64,000 nucleotides of DNA from NCBI GenBank assembly GCA_049597955.1, contig JBMYND010000009.1, positions 4,637 to 68,636 of the forward strand, written 5' to 3'. Below are positions 35,054 through 42,843 of this stretch, piece after piece. A program made the translations under genes and the position numbers. Source of the stretch: JAYPAN01 sp049597955 (GTDB lineage Bacteria > Pseudomonadota > Alphaproteobacteria > RS24). Numbering within the stretch: the first letter of the stretch is position 1; the number at the start of each line of letters is the position of its first letter. The notes under the pieces were generated by a model. The model had not been told where the DNA came from. It made no database searches and saw only the letters and a list, made by a program, of their open reading frames with translations.

Positions 35054-35620
35054 TCAGGCGCGGTCTTTCTTAAAAGCGATGTCCCCGCCTTTTTTCTGAT
35101 AAAACGCATCTTCAGGAGACATAAATAAATCTGACTGATTGCCCAAATGGCAGGCAATTAAATCGGCGTGATTTTCCAATCGCCCATCTTCCATAATATG
35201 GCTGACTGCTACGCCCTCCTCAACCAGATTTCGGGCCACCAAATGTGTCCGGTGACAATCCAGCGGATTTTTCTCCGAACACATCAGCGCGATTTTATGG
35301 CTTTGCGCGCCCTTTATCACCCGCGCCAACCCGCTGCGAAAACTTTCGGTCTGACTTACCTTGTCAAAATTCACTTTCCCGCCTGTATCATAAAGCCTGT
35401 CATCTTCCTGACGCGCGCCCAGCTCCTTGCCAAGAAAGACATAATGCACGCCGCTTTCTTTCAGTGATTCGGTCAGATTTTCCCTGTTATAGTGCGGCAC
35501 ATAACGGCTATAGGGATGCGAACGCACATCGGCAATCGCTGAAATATCGTGCTTTTCCAGCAATTTAACAAATTGCGCCATCTCCAAATGAGAGTGACCG
35601 ATTGTATATACAGACAGCAT
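35054..35620 (-). CDS. DUF488 family protein (long copy)
   Basis: A 188-residue DUF488 protein with the family motifs in order: VYTIGHSHLEMAQFVKLL (TIGHS 6-10), AIADVRSHPYSRYVPHYN (DVRxxPxS 31-38), FLGKELGAR (62-70), and IALMCSEKNPLDCHRTHLVA (CSE at 114-116, CHR at 122-124). The paired Cys, Glu and His-Arg residues look like a ligand-binding or catalytic site, but no reaction is known. It starts 12 bp after the dual-OB-like gene and 24 bp before the second DUF488 gene. An 11-codon lysine-rich tail ends the protein. Confidence 0.9.
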   Translation of the reverse strand: MLSVYTIGHSHLEMAQFVKLLEKHDISAIADVRSHPYSRYVPHYNRENLTESLKESGVHYVFLGKELGARQEDDRLYDTGGKVNFDKVSQTESFRSGLARVIKGAQSHKIALMCSEKNPLDCHRTHLVARNLVEEGVAVSHIMEDGRLENHADLIACHLGNQSDLFMSPEDAFYQKKGGDIAFKKDRA

Positions 35621-35632
35621 TTGAGTTCCGTT

Positions 35633-36289
35633 TTATTGCATGGGGAACATCATACCCGCAACCAGCTTATATGCAAATTTGCTCCTCCTTCTATAAGGCA
35701 CAAAAGGTTCGGCAAGGCTTAGGCAGCACAAAGCGCCGTTCGTTGTTGGAACTTTCCTGTCCGCGTATCGCATTTGAGCCTCCGGACAGGTTACCGCCAA
35801 ATCATAATCAACGCCGTTATGGTTGAATCTAGCACGCAACTTGGGTGTTCGGGTCATTACTCCGGATAGTTGTAGTAACAATAAAGAACCCGGTGGTTTT
35901 ATTTCCCCAAAACTGTCTTCATGAACCTCATCAGTCCCGAGCGATTTATTGCAAAGCCACAAGCTTTCCGGCTCATCGACCAGTTTCAGGGCATCCTCAT
36001 ATCGATATGCACCGATTTTTTCCCACGGCCGTTCATCCAAAAACCAATTCTCGGTTTGATATGGCGCGTCCAGCAAACTTGCTTTTTTGCCGACCGGAAC
36101 CTTGATAACATCCAGCAATTTAGGATAGCTTTCATCAGGTAATTTTTGCCTCTCCCTCGGTATGCTATGTGAATCACCAGAGCATATCGGTCTCACCCAT
36201 TCCCCCGTTTTTATATCCTTGCCCGCAAAGCATCGTCCGCTGTCACGGTAGGAATTGGCAAAACATATAATCGACTTGTATTCCGTCAT
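35633..36289 (-). CDS. dual-OB-domain-like protein, first gene of DUF488 operon
   Basis: A 218-residue protein that I recognise as the dual-OB-type partner often found with DUF488; exact family assignment needs a profile search. The N-terminus SIICFANSYRDSGRCFAGKDI leads to TGEWVRPICSGDS, a pattern typical of these proteins. A second half with PGSLLLLQLSGVMTRTPKLRA and YDLAVTCPEAQMRYA fits a second small beta domain, and the end reads FAYKLVAGMMFP. The start ATG 36289 has GGGAGAAGAAAA upstream; an N-terminal extension in frame is read through the promoter repeats and rejected. Codon use is more A/T-rich than flanking genes, suggesting transfer. Confidence 0.75.
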   Translation of the reverse strand: MTEYKSIICFANSYRDSGRCFAGKDIKTGEWVRPICSGDSHSIPRERQKLPDESYPKLLDVIKVPVGKKASLLDAPYQTENWFLDERPWEKIGAYRYEDALKLVDEPESLWLCNKSLGTDEVHEDSFGEIKPPGSLLLLQLSGVMTRTPKLRARFNHNGVDYDLAVTCPEAQMRYADRKVPTTNGALCCLSLAEPFVPYRRRSKFAYKLVAGMMFPMQ

Positions 36290-36294
36290 TTTTC

Positions 36295-36386
36295 TTCTCC
36301 CTGTTTTTGTTGAAACAAGGAAAACAGCAAAAATGACGAAGTTATTTTCCTTGTTATTCGTCAAAACAAGGAGAGCAACAAAAATG
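36295..36386 (-). repeat. imperfect ~41-bp direct repeats with dyads ahead of the dual-OB/DUF488 operon
   Basis: Two imperfect copies (36295-36335 and 36345-36386, about 50 bp apart) share a core like AAACAAGGA...GCAA...AAAAATG on the plus strand. Copy 1 holds a 27-base dyad (36301-36327) with arms CTGTTTT..TTG and CAA..AAAACAG. Between the copies is another inverted repeat, CCTTGTT (36349-36355) and AACAAGG (36365-36371). This 116-bp gap is the only non-coding DNA between petC and the operon, so these are likely operator sites. Confidence 0.65.
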
Positions 36387-36405
36387 CCTGCGGTCAATAA
36401 GTTAT

Positions 36406-37197
36406 CTAGTGCAAATCAGCCCAGATTTTACGCATTGAGAAGAACATCAGCGCGGCGAAAATGCTCAGATAGACAAGCACCATAAAGCCGGTGCGCTTGC
36501 GCGCTTCCAATTCCGGCTCTGCCGCCCAATTGAGAAAATGCGTCACATCCAGCGACATTTGCTCAACCGTGGCCGGTGTGCCATCGCCATATTCCAGCAA
36601 ATCATCCATCAAAGGCGATGGCATGGCGATTTTGCTGCCCGCCATATAGGGGTTGTAATACAGGCCGGGGCGCAATTCGACCCCTTCCGGCGGGTCTTGA
36701 TAGCCGGTCAGCAGGGCGTGAATATAATCCGGCCCGCCGGAGCGCGCTTTGGTGATGAGCGATAAATCGGGCGGATAAGCGCCGCCATTGGCGGCCCGCG
36801 CCGCATTGTCATTGGGATAGGGCGCGATAAACTTGTCTTTCGGCAAAGCCGGGCGCTCAAACATGTCGCCATAATCATCCGGCCCGTCTTCCACCATATA
36901 GGCGGCCGCAATCGCCTTGACTTCGGCTTCGGAAAATTCCGGCCCGCCGGGCTGGGAAAGATTGCGGAAAGCGACATAATTCATGCCATGGCAGGCGGCG
37001 CACACTTCCGTATAGACCTGATAGCCGCGGCGCAGTGCATCGCGGTCATAAGTGCCGAACAGACCGGCAAAGCTCCAATCAATCGCTGCCGGATGTTTGG
37101 CTTCGCCTGCTGCCTGTGCGCCTTTCAGACCGGTAGCCACGCCCAGCGTCACGGTCAGGGCCAGTGCCAGTTTCAATGACTTGATGTTCATTGCCAT
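36406..37197 (-). CDS. petC: cytochrome c1 of the bc1 complex
   Basis: Membrane-anchored c-type cytochrome that passes electrons from the Rieske protein to cytochrome c. The 263 residues have a cleavable N-terminal signal (KLALALTVTLGVATGLKGAQA), the heme motif VCAACHGMNY (CxxCH), the methionine-ligand region (PYMAGSKIAMPSPL), and a C-terminal transmembrane anchor (TGFMVLVYLSIFAALMFF). An internal ATG two codons on is the alternative start. It is the third gene of petA-petB-petC, 18 bp after petB. Confidence 0.97.
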   Translation of the reverse strand: MAMNIKSLKLALALTVTLGVATGLKGAQAAGEAKHPAAIDWSFAGLFGTYDRDALRRGYQVYTEVCAACHGMNYVAFRNLSQPGGPEFSEAEVKAIAAAYMVEDGPDDYGDMFERPALPKDKFIAPYPNDNAARAANGGAYPPDLSLITKARSGGPDYIHALLTGYQDPPEGVELRPGLYYNPYMAGSKIAMPSPLMDDLLEYGDGTPATVEQMSLDVTHFLNWAAEPELEARKRTGFMVLVYLSIFAALMFFSMRKIWADLH

Positions 37198-37215
37198 TTA
37201 TCTCCTCATGCGCCG

Positions 37216-38454
37216 CTATTCAGCCGGCTGCGCTGCGCCTGACAATATCGGCGATGATATGCTTTCCGGCACATCCTTGGGTCGTTCAATAATGCCAAGA
37301 ACCGGCAAAACGATAAGGAAATGCGCGAAATAATAGACCGTGCCGATACGCGCCAGCACAATGTAAATGCCCTCGGCCGGCATGGCACCCAAATAGCCGA
37401 GCAACAGGCAATCAACCACGAAAAGCGCGTAAAATTGCCGGAACAACGGACGATAGCGACCGGAACGCACTTTCGATGTATCCAGCCAAGGCAGCAGGAA
37501 CATGACGAAAATCGCGCTGAACATCAAAATGACGCCGCCCAGCTTGTCCGGCACAGCACGCAAAATCGCGTAAAATGGCAAGAGATACCATTCCGGCACA
37601 ATATGGGCCGGTGTCACCAATGGGTTGGCCGGTATGTAATTATCGGCATGACCCAGCACATTCGGGGCGAAAAAGATGAAATAGGAAAACAGAATAAGAA
37701 ACAGCGCCAGCGCAAAGCCGTCTTTCACCGTGTAATAGGGGTGAAATGGCACAGTGTCTTGCTTGCCTTTGACCGAAATGCCCACCGGATTATTATTGCC
37801 CGGCACATGCAGCGCCCAAATATGCAACACAACCACGCCGGCAATCAGGAAAGGTATCAGATAATGTAGCGAGAAAAACCGGTTCAGCGTTGGATTATCG
37901 ACCGAATAGCCGCCCCATAACCAAATGGCGATATTCTCACCGACCAGCGGCACCGCCCCAAACAGATTGGTAATCACAGTTGCGCCCCACAGGCTCATCT
38001 GCCCCCAAGGCAGCACATAGCCCATAAAGGCGGCGGCCATCATCAGCAGGTAAATGATAACCCCGAGAATCCACAAAACTTCGCGCGGTGCTTTGTAAGA
38101 GCCATAATACAGGCCCCGGAAAATATGAATATAGACGGCGAGGAAGAACATGGACGCGCCATTGGCGTGAATATAGCGTATCAGCCAGCCATAATTGACA
38201 TTGCGCATAATATGTTCGACCGACTGAAAAGCGTGGTCAACATGCGGTGTGTAATGCATGGCCAAGATAATGCCGGTGACAATTTGCGTCACCAGGCAGA
38301 AAGTCAAAATACCGCCAAATGTCCACCAATAATTGAGGTTTTTCGGCGTCGGGTAATCAACAAAACTGTCATGCGCCAGCCGCAAAATGGGCAGGCGCGT
38401 GTCGAGCCATTTGGTGAAGCCATTGCCGGGATTATACGTGCTTTCGCCGCTCAT
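37216..38454 (-). CDS. petB: cytochrome b of the bc1 complex
   Basis: Eight-helix membrane subunit carrying the two b hemes and the Qo/Qi sites. The 412-residue product is full-length (unsplit). Paired heme His lie in the second and fourth helices (for example GIILAMHYTPHVDHAF and MFFLAVYIHIFRGLYYG), the Qo motif PEWY is present in VPEWYLLPFYAILRAVPDKLGG, and LPWGQMSLWGATVITNLFGAVP is conserved. It lies between petA (9-bp gap) and petC. Confidence 0.97.
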   Translation of the reverse strand: MSGESTYNPGNGFTKWLDTRLPILRLAHDSFVDYPTPKNLNYWWTFGGILTFCLVTQIVTGIILAMHYTPHVDHAFQSVEHIMRNVNYGWLIRYIHANGASMFFLAVYIHIFRGLYYGSYKAPREVLWILGVIIYLLMMAAAFMGYVLPWGQMSLWGATVITNLFGAVPLVGENIAIWLWGGYSVDNPTLNRFFSLHYLIPFLIAGVVVLHIWALHVPGNNNPVGISVKGKQDTVPFHPYYTVKDGFALALFLILFSYFIFFAPNVLGHADNYIPANPLVTPAHIVPEWYLLPFYAILRAVPDKLGGVILMFSAIFVMFLLPWLDTSKVRSGRYRPLFRQFYALFVVDCLLLGYLGAMPAEGIYIVLARIGTVYYFAHFLIVLPVLGIIERPKDVPESISSPILSGAAQPAE

Positions 38455-38463
38455 ATTTCAGTC

Positions 38464-38988
38464 CTAACCAATTTTAATGCGGGTATCGCCGACAAATTCA
38501 TACGGCGGAATTTCAAGGTTTTTCGGGGCGGGGCCTTTGCGGATACGCCCTGATGTATCGTAATGCGAGCCATGGCAGGGGCAGAACCAGCCATTGAAAT
38601 CGCCCGCCTGACCAAGCGGCACGCAACCCAAATGGGTGCAAATGCCGACCATCACAAGCCATTCATCCTTGCTGACACGCGCCGCATCATCTTCCGGGTC
38701 GGGCAAATCCAATGCAGACACGGCCTGCGCTTCGGCAATTTCATCACCGGTGCGGCGGCGGATAAAGACCGGTTTGCCGCGCCAGGTCACTGTAATGCTC
38801 TGGCCGGTTTCAACCGCAGAAATATCCACTTCAATCGAGGCCAGCGCCTTGACTGAAGCATCCGGGTTCATTTGATGAATAAGCGGCCATACAATATTTG
38901 CCGCGCCGACCGCTGCAAATGCGCCGGTCGCCAAAAACAGAAAATCGCGGCGATTTTCATCCGTGACTGGTGAATGTTCGTCAGCCAT
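38464..38988 (-). CDS. petA: ubiquinol-cytochrome c reductase iron-sulfur (Rieske) subunit
   Basis: Carries the 2Fe-2S cluster that accepts electrons from ubiquinol. The 174-residue product starts at ATG 38988, behind AAGGAGTC. A twin-arginine signal anchor (ENRRDFLFLATGAFAAVGAA) is retained as the membrane helix. The cluster motifs are GICTHLGC and CPCHGSHYD, with the Pro loop KGPAPKNL. It is the first gene of the petABC operon. A possible promoter lies at 39023-39050. Confidence 0.97.
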   Translation of the reverse strand: MADEHSPVTDENRRDFLFLATGAFAAVGAANIVWPLIHQMNPDASVKALASIEVDISAVETGQSITVTWRGKPVFIRRRTGDEIAEAQAVSALDLPDPEDDAARVSKDEWLVMVGICTHLGCVPLGQAGDFNGWFCPCHGSHYDTSGRIRKGPAPKNLEIPPYEFVGDTRIKIG

Positions 38989-39022
38989 GTGTGACTCCTT
39001 CTTGCCCCCTCTCGGCCTCATC

Positions 39023-39050
39023 CTTATATACAAGTCGAGAGCCTGCGCAA
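39023..39050 (-). promoter_or_regulatory. possible promoter of petABC
   Basis: On the minus strand TTGCGC (39050-39045) and TATAAG (39028-39023) are 16 bases apart. The -10 has five of six matches, the -35 only three. A start near 39016 would give a leader of about 28 bases to petA. Confidence 0.35.
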
Positions 39051-39175
39051 ACTAGCCGGATAGGCTGGCGGATATAATGTGTCACCATGACGCATAGATT
39101 AGCGTCTGCCGCGTTTTCAACAACTGATATAAGTGATTGAAATTGCGAAATTTTGACCGGAAAGAGACCAGCATT

Positions 39176-40048
39176 ATGAGCAATGCAACAACACAAGAAA
39201 ATAGCGACTGGACAGAGCGCAAAAAAGCGGCGACGCAATGGTTCGCCGCTTTGCGTGACGATTTATGCGCGCGGCTCGAATCGCTGGAGCCGGAAGGCGA
39301 TGTTTTTGAGCGCAAAATATGGCAGCGCGGTGATGGCTCTGAAGACCTTGGCGGCGGCGAAATGTCAATGCTTCATGGCCAGACATTTGAAAAGGCCGGC
39401 GTGCATATTTCCACTGTTTATGGCGAATTTTCCGAAGATTTCCGGGGTCAAGTAGATGGTGCCGCCGATGACCCGCGCTTTTGGGCGGCGGGCATATCGG
39501 TCATTATTCATCCGCGCAACCCCAATGCGCCCACCGCCCATATGAATACGCGCATGGTGGTCACGACAAAGGGCTGGTTTGGCGGCGGCGGCGATTTAAC
39601 CCCGGTGCTCGACGCCCAACGCAGGCCGGAACATGACGATACGCGCGATTTTCATGCCGCCTATAAAGCCGCTTGCGACCGCCATGACCCCGGCTATTAC
39701 GAGAAATTCAAAGCCGCCTGCGATGATTATTTCTTTCTGCCGCACCGCAATGAAGCACGCGGCACGGGCGGCATTTTTTACGACCATCTCAATAGTGGCG
39801 ACTGGCAAGCCGATTTCGCCTTTACCCGTGATGTCGGCAGCGCCTTTGTCGATATTTACCCGCAAATCGCCGCCCGGCGCATCAATATGCCCTATGGCGA
39901 GGCGGAACGCGCCGAACAGTTAAAACGTCGCGGCCGCTATGTCGAGTTTAACCTGCTTTATGATCGCGGCACCATGTTCGGGCTGAAAACCGGCGGCAAT
40001 GTTGAAAGCATTTTGTCGTCCATGCCGCCAATGGTGGCTTGGCCTTAA
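39176..40048 (+). CDS. hemF: oxygen-dependent coproporphyrinogen III oxidase
   Basis: Converts coproporphyrinogen III to protoporphyrinogen IX with O2. The 290-residue product starts at ATG 39176 (MSNATTQENSDW). The core is complete: GGGEMSMLHGQTFEKAGVHIS, SVIIHPRNPNAPTAHMNTRM, WFGGGGDLTP (catalytic-site loop), FFLPHRNEARGTGGIFYDHL and GRYVEFNLLYDRGTMFGLKTGG. The gene is divergent from the bc1 operon, consistent with linked supply of heme and respiratory cytochromes. Its stop codon lies inside a 13-bp tandem repeat. Confidence 0.96.
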   Translation: MSNATTQENSDWTERKKAATQWFAALRDDLCARLESLEPEGDVFERKIWQRGDGSEDLGGGEMSMLHGQTFEKAGVHISTVYGEFSEDFRGQVDGAADDPRFWAAGISVIIHPRNPNAPTAHMNTRMVVTTKGWFGGGGDLTPVLDAQRRPEHDDTRDFHAAYKAACDRHDPGYYEKFKAACDDYFFLPHRNEARGTGGIFYDHLNSGDWQADFAFTRDVGSAFVDIYPQIAARRINMPYGEAERAEQLKRRGRYVEFNLLYDRGTMFGLKTGGNVESILSSMPPMVAWP

Positions 40049-40077
40049 AAGAGAGCCTTAAAAGAGAGCCTTAAAAG
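40042..40077 (+). repeat. 13-bp tandem repeat across the hemF stop codon
   Basis: GCCTTAAAAGAGA is repeated at 40042-40054 and 40055-40067, with a partial third copy (GCCTTAAAAG, 40068-40077). The hemF TAA lies in the first copy, so copy-number changes leave the protein unchanged. It fills most of the gap to the convergent CCA-adding enzyme gene. Confidence 0.9.
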
Positions 40078-40093
40078 TGGGCCGTAAAACAGC

Positions 40094-41341
40094 TCAGTCC
40101 CGGTCGGCCATGCGGCGCGCCAATTCGGATTTGACCGCGTCTGTTTCGGGAAAACCGGCGGCCACCCACCATTGCTCAAGGGCGCGCGCCATTTCGCCCA
40201 TTTCCGGCCCGTCAGCCAGACCGGCAGCGCGCATCATTGCGCCATTCAGCGGAAAATCAGGCTTTTGCCATGCCGCCACCTGCGCCAAAACACTCTGCCA
40301 GTGAGCCGCATCGCCGCCTTCGGCCAGTGCCAGCATGGCGGCATCGGCGATTTGGTCGGCGCCGTCAAAATATAAAGCACCCACAATATCACCCTCATTA
40401 AGACGCGAATGTTCACCAGTCGCGGCCAGCACACGCTGACATTGCTTTTTCGACAATTTCAAGGCGTCGCAAACCGCCGGCGCATTTGTGCCATTCAAAA
40501 GTGCCGCCAGGCGCAATACAGCATCGCTTGGCTGCGCCAAACCGGTCAGTGCTGCCAGCCGGTCATGGTGAAAGCCTGTTTCAACGCCAAAAACCGGCAA
40601 GGCAAAAGGCGGTGCCGCCAATAGGGCCAAACAGGCGCTTGGGTTGGGCAAAGCCAGTATTTTCAGGATTTCAGCCTGTTTGCGCTCACCGGAAAGTGCT
40701 TGCAAAGCCTCGGCGGCGGCGCAGCAAGCGGCATAGGCTGTTGCATCCATTGGCTTGTCGGCGGCCAGTGTGAAATGAAAGCGGAAAAACCGTAACACCC
40801 GCAAATGGTCTTCGCTGATGCGTTGCTCTGCCGCGCCGATAAAACGCACATGGCCCGCCGCAATATCAACCATGCCCTGCCCGTTCGGGTCATATATTTG
40901 CCCGTCCGCATCGGCATAAAGCGCATTAATGGTGAAATCGCGCCTTGCTGCGTCTTCTGCCCAATCATCGGTATATTGAACTTTGGCATGGCGACCATCG
41001 GTTTCGACATCGCGGCGCAAAGTGGTGATTTCAAACAAGGCATGGCTTTCCCCGCGCGGCAAAATAGCGGTAATTGTGCCATGTTTCAGACCGGTCGGCA
41101 CGGTTTTGATATTGGCCTCGGCCAGCTGCGCCATCACATTTTGCGGCGCCATTGTGGTCGCCATATCCACCTCGGTTTGCGCATCGGCGCGACCAAGCAG
41201 CGTGTCACGCACACAACCGCCGACACAGCGCGTTATCGCCCCGTCACCATTCAGCAAATGCAGTAGTTTTTGTGTCAGCGGGTCGCGCAGCCATGCCGAG
41301 CGGTCATCGTCTGGCAATTTACCGGTCATATTATCGGGCAT
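40094..41341 (-). CDS. cca: CCA tRNA nucleotidyltransferase (class II)
   Basis: Adds or repairs the 3' CCA of tRNA. The 415-residue product shows VGGCVRDTLLGR and then TEVDMATT, where the metal-binding pair usually reads DxD; here the first is Glu. DFTINALYAD, the EDHLRVLRFFRFH motif and a C-terminal helical tail are present. No HD domain signature is evident. The 3-gene DUF1285/NUDIX/DUF6111 operon precedes it on the same strand with a 2-bp gap, a frequent alphaproteobacterial order. Poly(A) polymerase is the alternative name for this superfamily, but context favours CCA addition. Confidence 0.9.
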   Translation of the reverse strand: MPDNMTGKLPDDDRSAWLRDPLTQKLLHLLNGDGAITRCVGGCVRDTLLGRADAQTEVDMATTMAPQNVMAQLAEANIKTVPTGLKHGTITAILPRGESHALFEITTLRRDVETDGRHAKVQYTDDWAEDAARRDFTINALYADADGQIYDPNGQGMVDIAAGHVRFIGAAEQRISEDHLRVLRFFRFHFTLAADKPMDATAYAACCAAAEALQALSGERKQAEILKILALPNPSACLALLAAPPFALPVFGVETGFHHDRLAALTGLAQPSDAVLRLAALLNGTNAPAVCDALKLSKKQCQRVLAATGEHSRLNEGDIVGALYFDGADQIADAAMLALAEGGDAAHWQSVLAQVAAWQKPDFPLNGAMMRAAGLADGPEMGEMARALEQWWVAAGFPETDAVKSELARRMADRD

Positions 41342-41343
41342 AG

Positions 41344-41601
41344 CTATTCAAACCGGCCCGGCACAACCTCGCCATCTTTGAATTGCGGCGGCACATAGCT
41401 GCCTTGCGGGCTGTTTTCATAGGCCACGCGCCAGACCAGCAAACCGGCGATAACCAGCAGCGCACCTATCGCAGCCGACAAGGCCCAGCGGCGTTGCACC
41501 GGCAAATCCGGATAGCGTTTTTGCACATATTTATTCCACACATAGCCGGCGACAAAAGGCGACAGAAACAGCAAAAGATTGACAAGAATAACCCGTATCA
41601 T
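41344..41601 (-). CDS. DUF6111-type small membrane protein
   Basis: An 85-residue membrane protein with two hydrophobic helices (about 2-20 and 40-60: MIRVILVNLLLFLSPFVAGY and WALSAAIGALLVIAGLLVW). It fits the DUF6111 pattern seen in Alphaproteobacteria next to NUDIX and CCA-enzyme genes. The ATG at 41601 overlaps the NUDIX stop by 4 bp. The C-terminal tail (PQGSYVPPQFKDGEVVPGRFE) is polar and probably exposed. Function unknown. Confidence 0.75.
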   Translation of the reverse strand: MIRVILVNLLLFLSPFVAGYVWNKYVQKRYPDLPVQRRWALSAAIGALLVIAGLLVWRVAYENSPQGSYVPPQFKDGEVVPGRFE

Positions 41602-42218
41602 TTCGCCATCCGCCTGCCGAAATGATGCAACATGCCCGCTGTCGCGCCCCATATATTAAAGCCTTGATAGTCCATGGAATAATATTGCCTTTGCCGTCCT
41701 TCCCAAACAATATCATGCGCCTGATAATTTGCATGGTTAAAAAGCAATGAGACCGGCACTTCAAACACATCGGCAACTTCGTTTTCATCGGGTTGCAGGG
41801 TGAAGCCGGGCCGGACAAAGCCGACAACCGGCAAGACGCGAAAGCCGGTGCCGGTTTCATAAGTGTCCAGAAAACCGGCAATTTCGACATGGGTCGGGTC
41901 AAGGCCAACCTCTTCATGGGTTTCGCGCAAGGCGGTGGCCACCGGCGTGTCATCTTGCGCTTCCACCTTGCCGCCGGGAAAGGCGACCTGACCGGAATGT
42001 TTGGCCAAATGGTCGGCGCGCCGGGTCAGCAAGATTTTCGGCTCCGGGTCATATTCGACAATTGGCACCAAAACGGCAGCCAAGGTGAGCGGCTTTTCCG
42101 GCATGTCGGTCGGGCCGGCCTCGCCGAAATCACCGGTCTGCCCGCGCGCCGTGTAAAGCACATCCGGCGGCGGCAATTGCCGGTCAATCACCGACAGAAT
42201 CCGGCTTCGGTAATTCAT
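41598..42218 (-). CDS. CoA pyrophosphatase-like NUDIX hydrolase
   Basis: A 206-residue NUDIX protein of the YeaB/NudL type, predicted to cleave the pyrophosphate of CoA or its thioesters. The pre-box LLTRRADHLAKHSGQVAFPGGKVEAQDD and the Nudix box ending ALRETHEEVGLDP match this group; the conserved NUPF-like region is HSGQVAFPGG. The activity is inferred from similarity. It overlaps its upstream DUF1285 gene and downstream DUF6111 gene by 4 bp each, so all three are translationally coupled. Confidence 0.9.
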   Translation of the reverse strand: MNYRSRILSVIDRQLPPPDVLYTARGQTGDFGEAGPTDMPEKPLTLAAVLVPIVEYDPEPKILLTRRADHLAKHSGQVAFPGGKVEAQDDTPVATALRETHEEVGLDPTHVEIAGFLDTYETGTGFRVLPVVGFVRPGFTLQPDENEVADVFEVPVSLLFNHANYQAHDIVWEGRQRQYYSMDYQGFNIWGATAGMLHHFGRRMAK

Positions 42219-42814
42219 TCCGCATCACTTTCCGAGGCGATACCATCCAGCATTTGCGCCGCACAAATGGGAAAAAACAGGCCATGGCTCCAGACGCCGA
42301 ACATGTCCCCTTCAATCTCGCCAAGTGCCACCAAATCATAAAAAACCGCGCGTGAAATAAGCGCCTCAAGGCGCGCGCGCACATGCACATAGGGCGAAGG
42401 TTGCAGGGTTGCAGGGTCAATTGACACGCGCAGCTTATGGTCAGGCCCGGCTTCGGTTATGTCCCCGACATTGGTTTCAAACCGCAAAATTCGGTCGCGC
42501 CCGTCCCCTTCAACATGCATCAGCGTGGCAATAAACGGGGCGTCTTCCACCTCAACGCGGATTTTTTCAGCCGGTGTCACCAGATAATGCTCGCCATCGG
42601 CATCATGGCGCAAAATGGTCGAAAACAGCCGCACCAATTTTTTGCGCCCTATTGGCGAACCGGCATAATACCATTGCCCGTCGCGGGCGATTTTCATGCC
42701 AATATCGCCGCAATAATCCGGCTCCCATAAATGCACGGGCGGCAGGCCGGTCTCGCCCGAGCCGCTTTTTTCCGCCTGTTTCAGCACTTTTTGAAATGTA
42801 TCGCCGTCTGCCAT
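42215..42814 (-). CDS. DUF1285 family protein
   Basis: A 199-residue soluble protein of the DUF1285 family. The start ATG 42814 (MADGDTFQKV) follows GCGGAGC. Diagnostic segments are PPVHLWEPDYCGDIGMKIARDGQWYYAGSPIGRKKLVRLFSTIL and EHYLVTPAEKIRVEVEDAPFIA. Structures from the family show a pair of small beta-barrel-like domains, but no activity is known. It is the first gene of an overlapping series with the NUDIX and DUF6111 genes. Confidence 0.9.
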   Translation of the reverse strand: MADGDTFQKVLKQAEKSGSGETGLPPVHLWEPDYCGDIGMKIARDGQWYYAGSPIGRKKLVRLFSTILRHDADGEHYLVTPAEKIRVEVEDAPFIATLMHVEGDGRDRILRFETNVGDITEAGPDHKLRVSIDPATLQPSPYVHVRARLEALISRAVFYDLVALGEIEGDMFGVWSHGLFFPICAAQMLDGIASESDAE

Positions 42815-42843
42815 ATGCTCCGCTCTTTTGCCGTTTTGGCAAT

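Noticed and set aside
36301..36371. Dyads after petC as a rho-independent terminator of petABC
   Set aside because: Neither stem is GC-rich nor followed by a U-run on the minus strand; an operator role for the next operon fits better.
40042..40077. CRISPR-like array
   Set aside because: The units are only 13 bp, contiguous without spacers, and no cas gene is present in the window.
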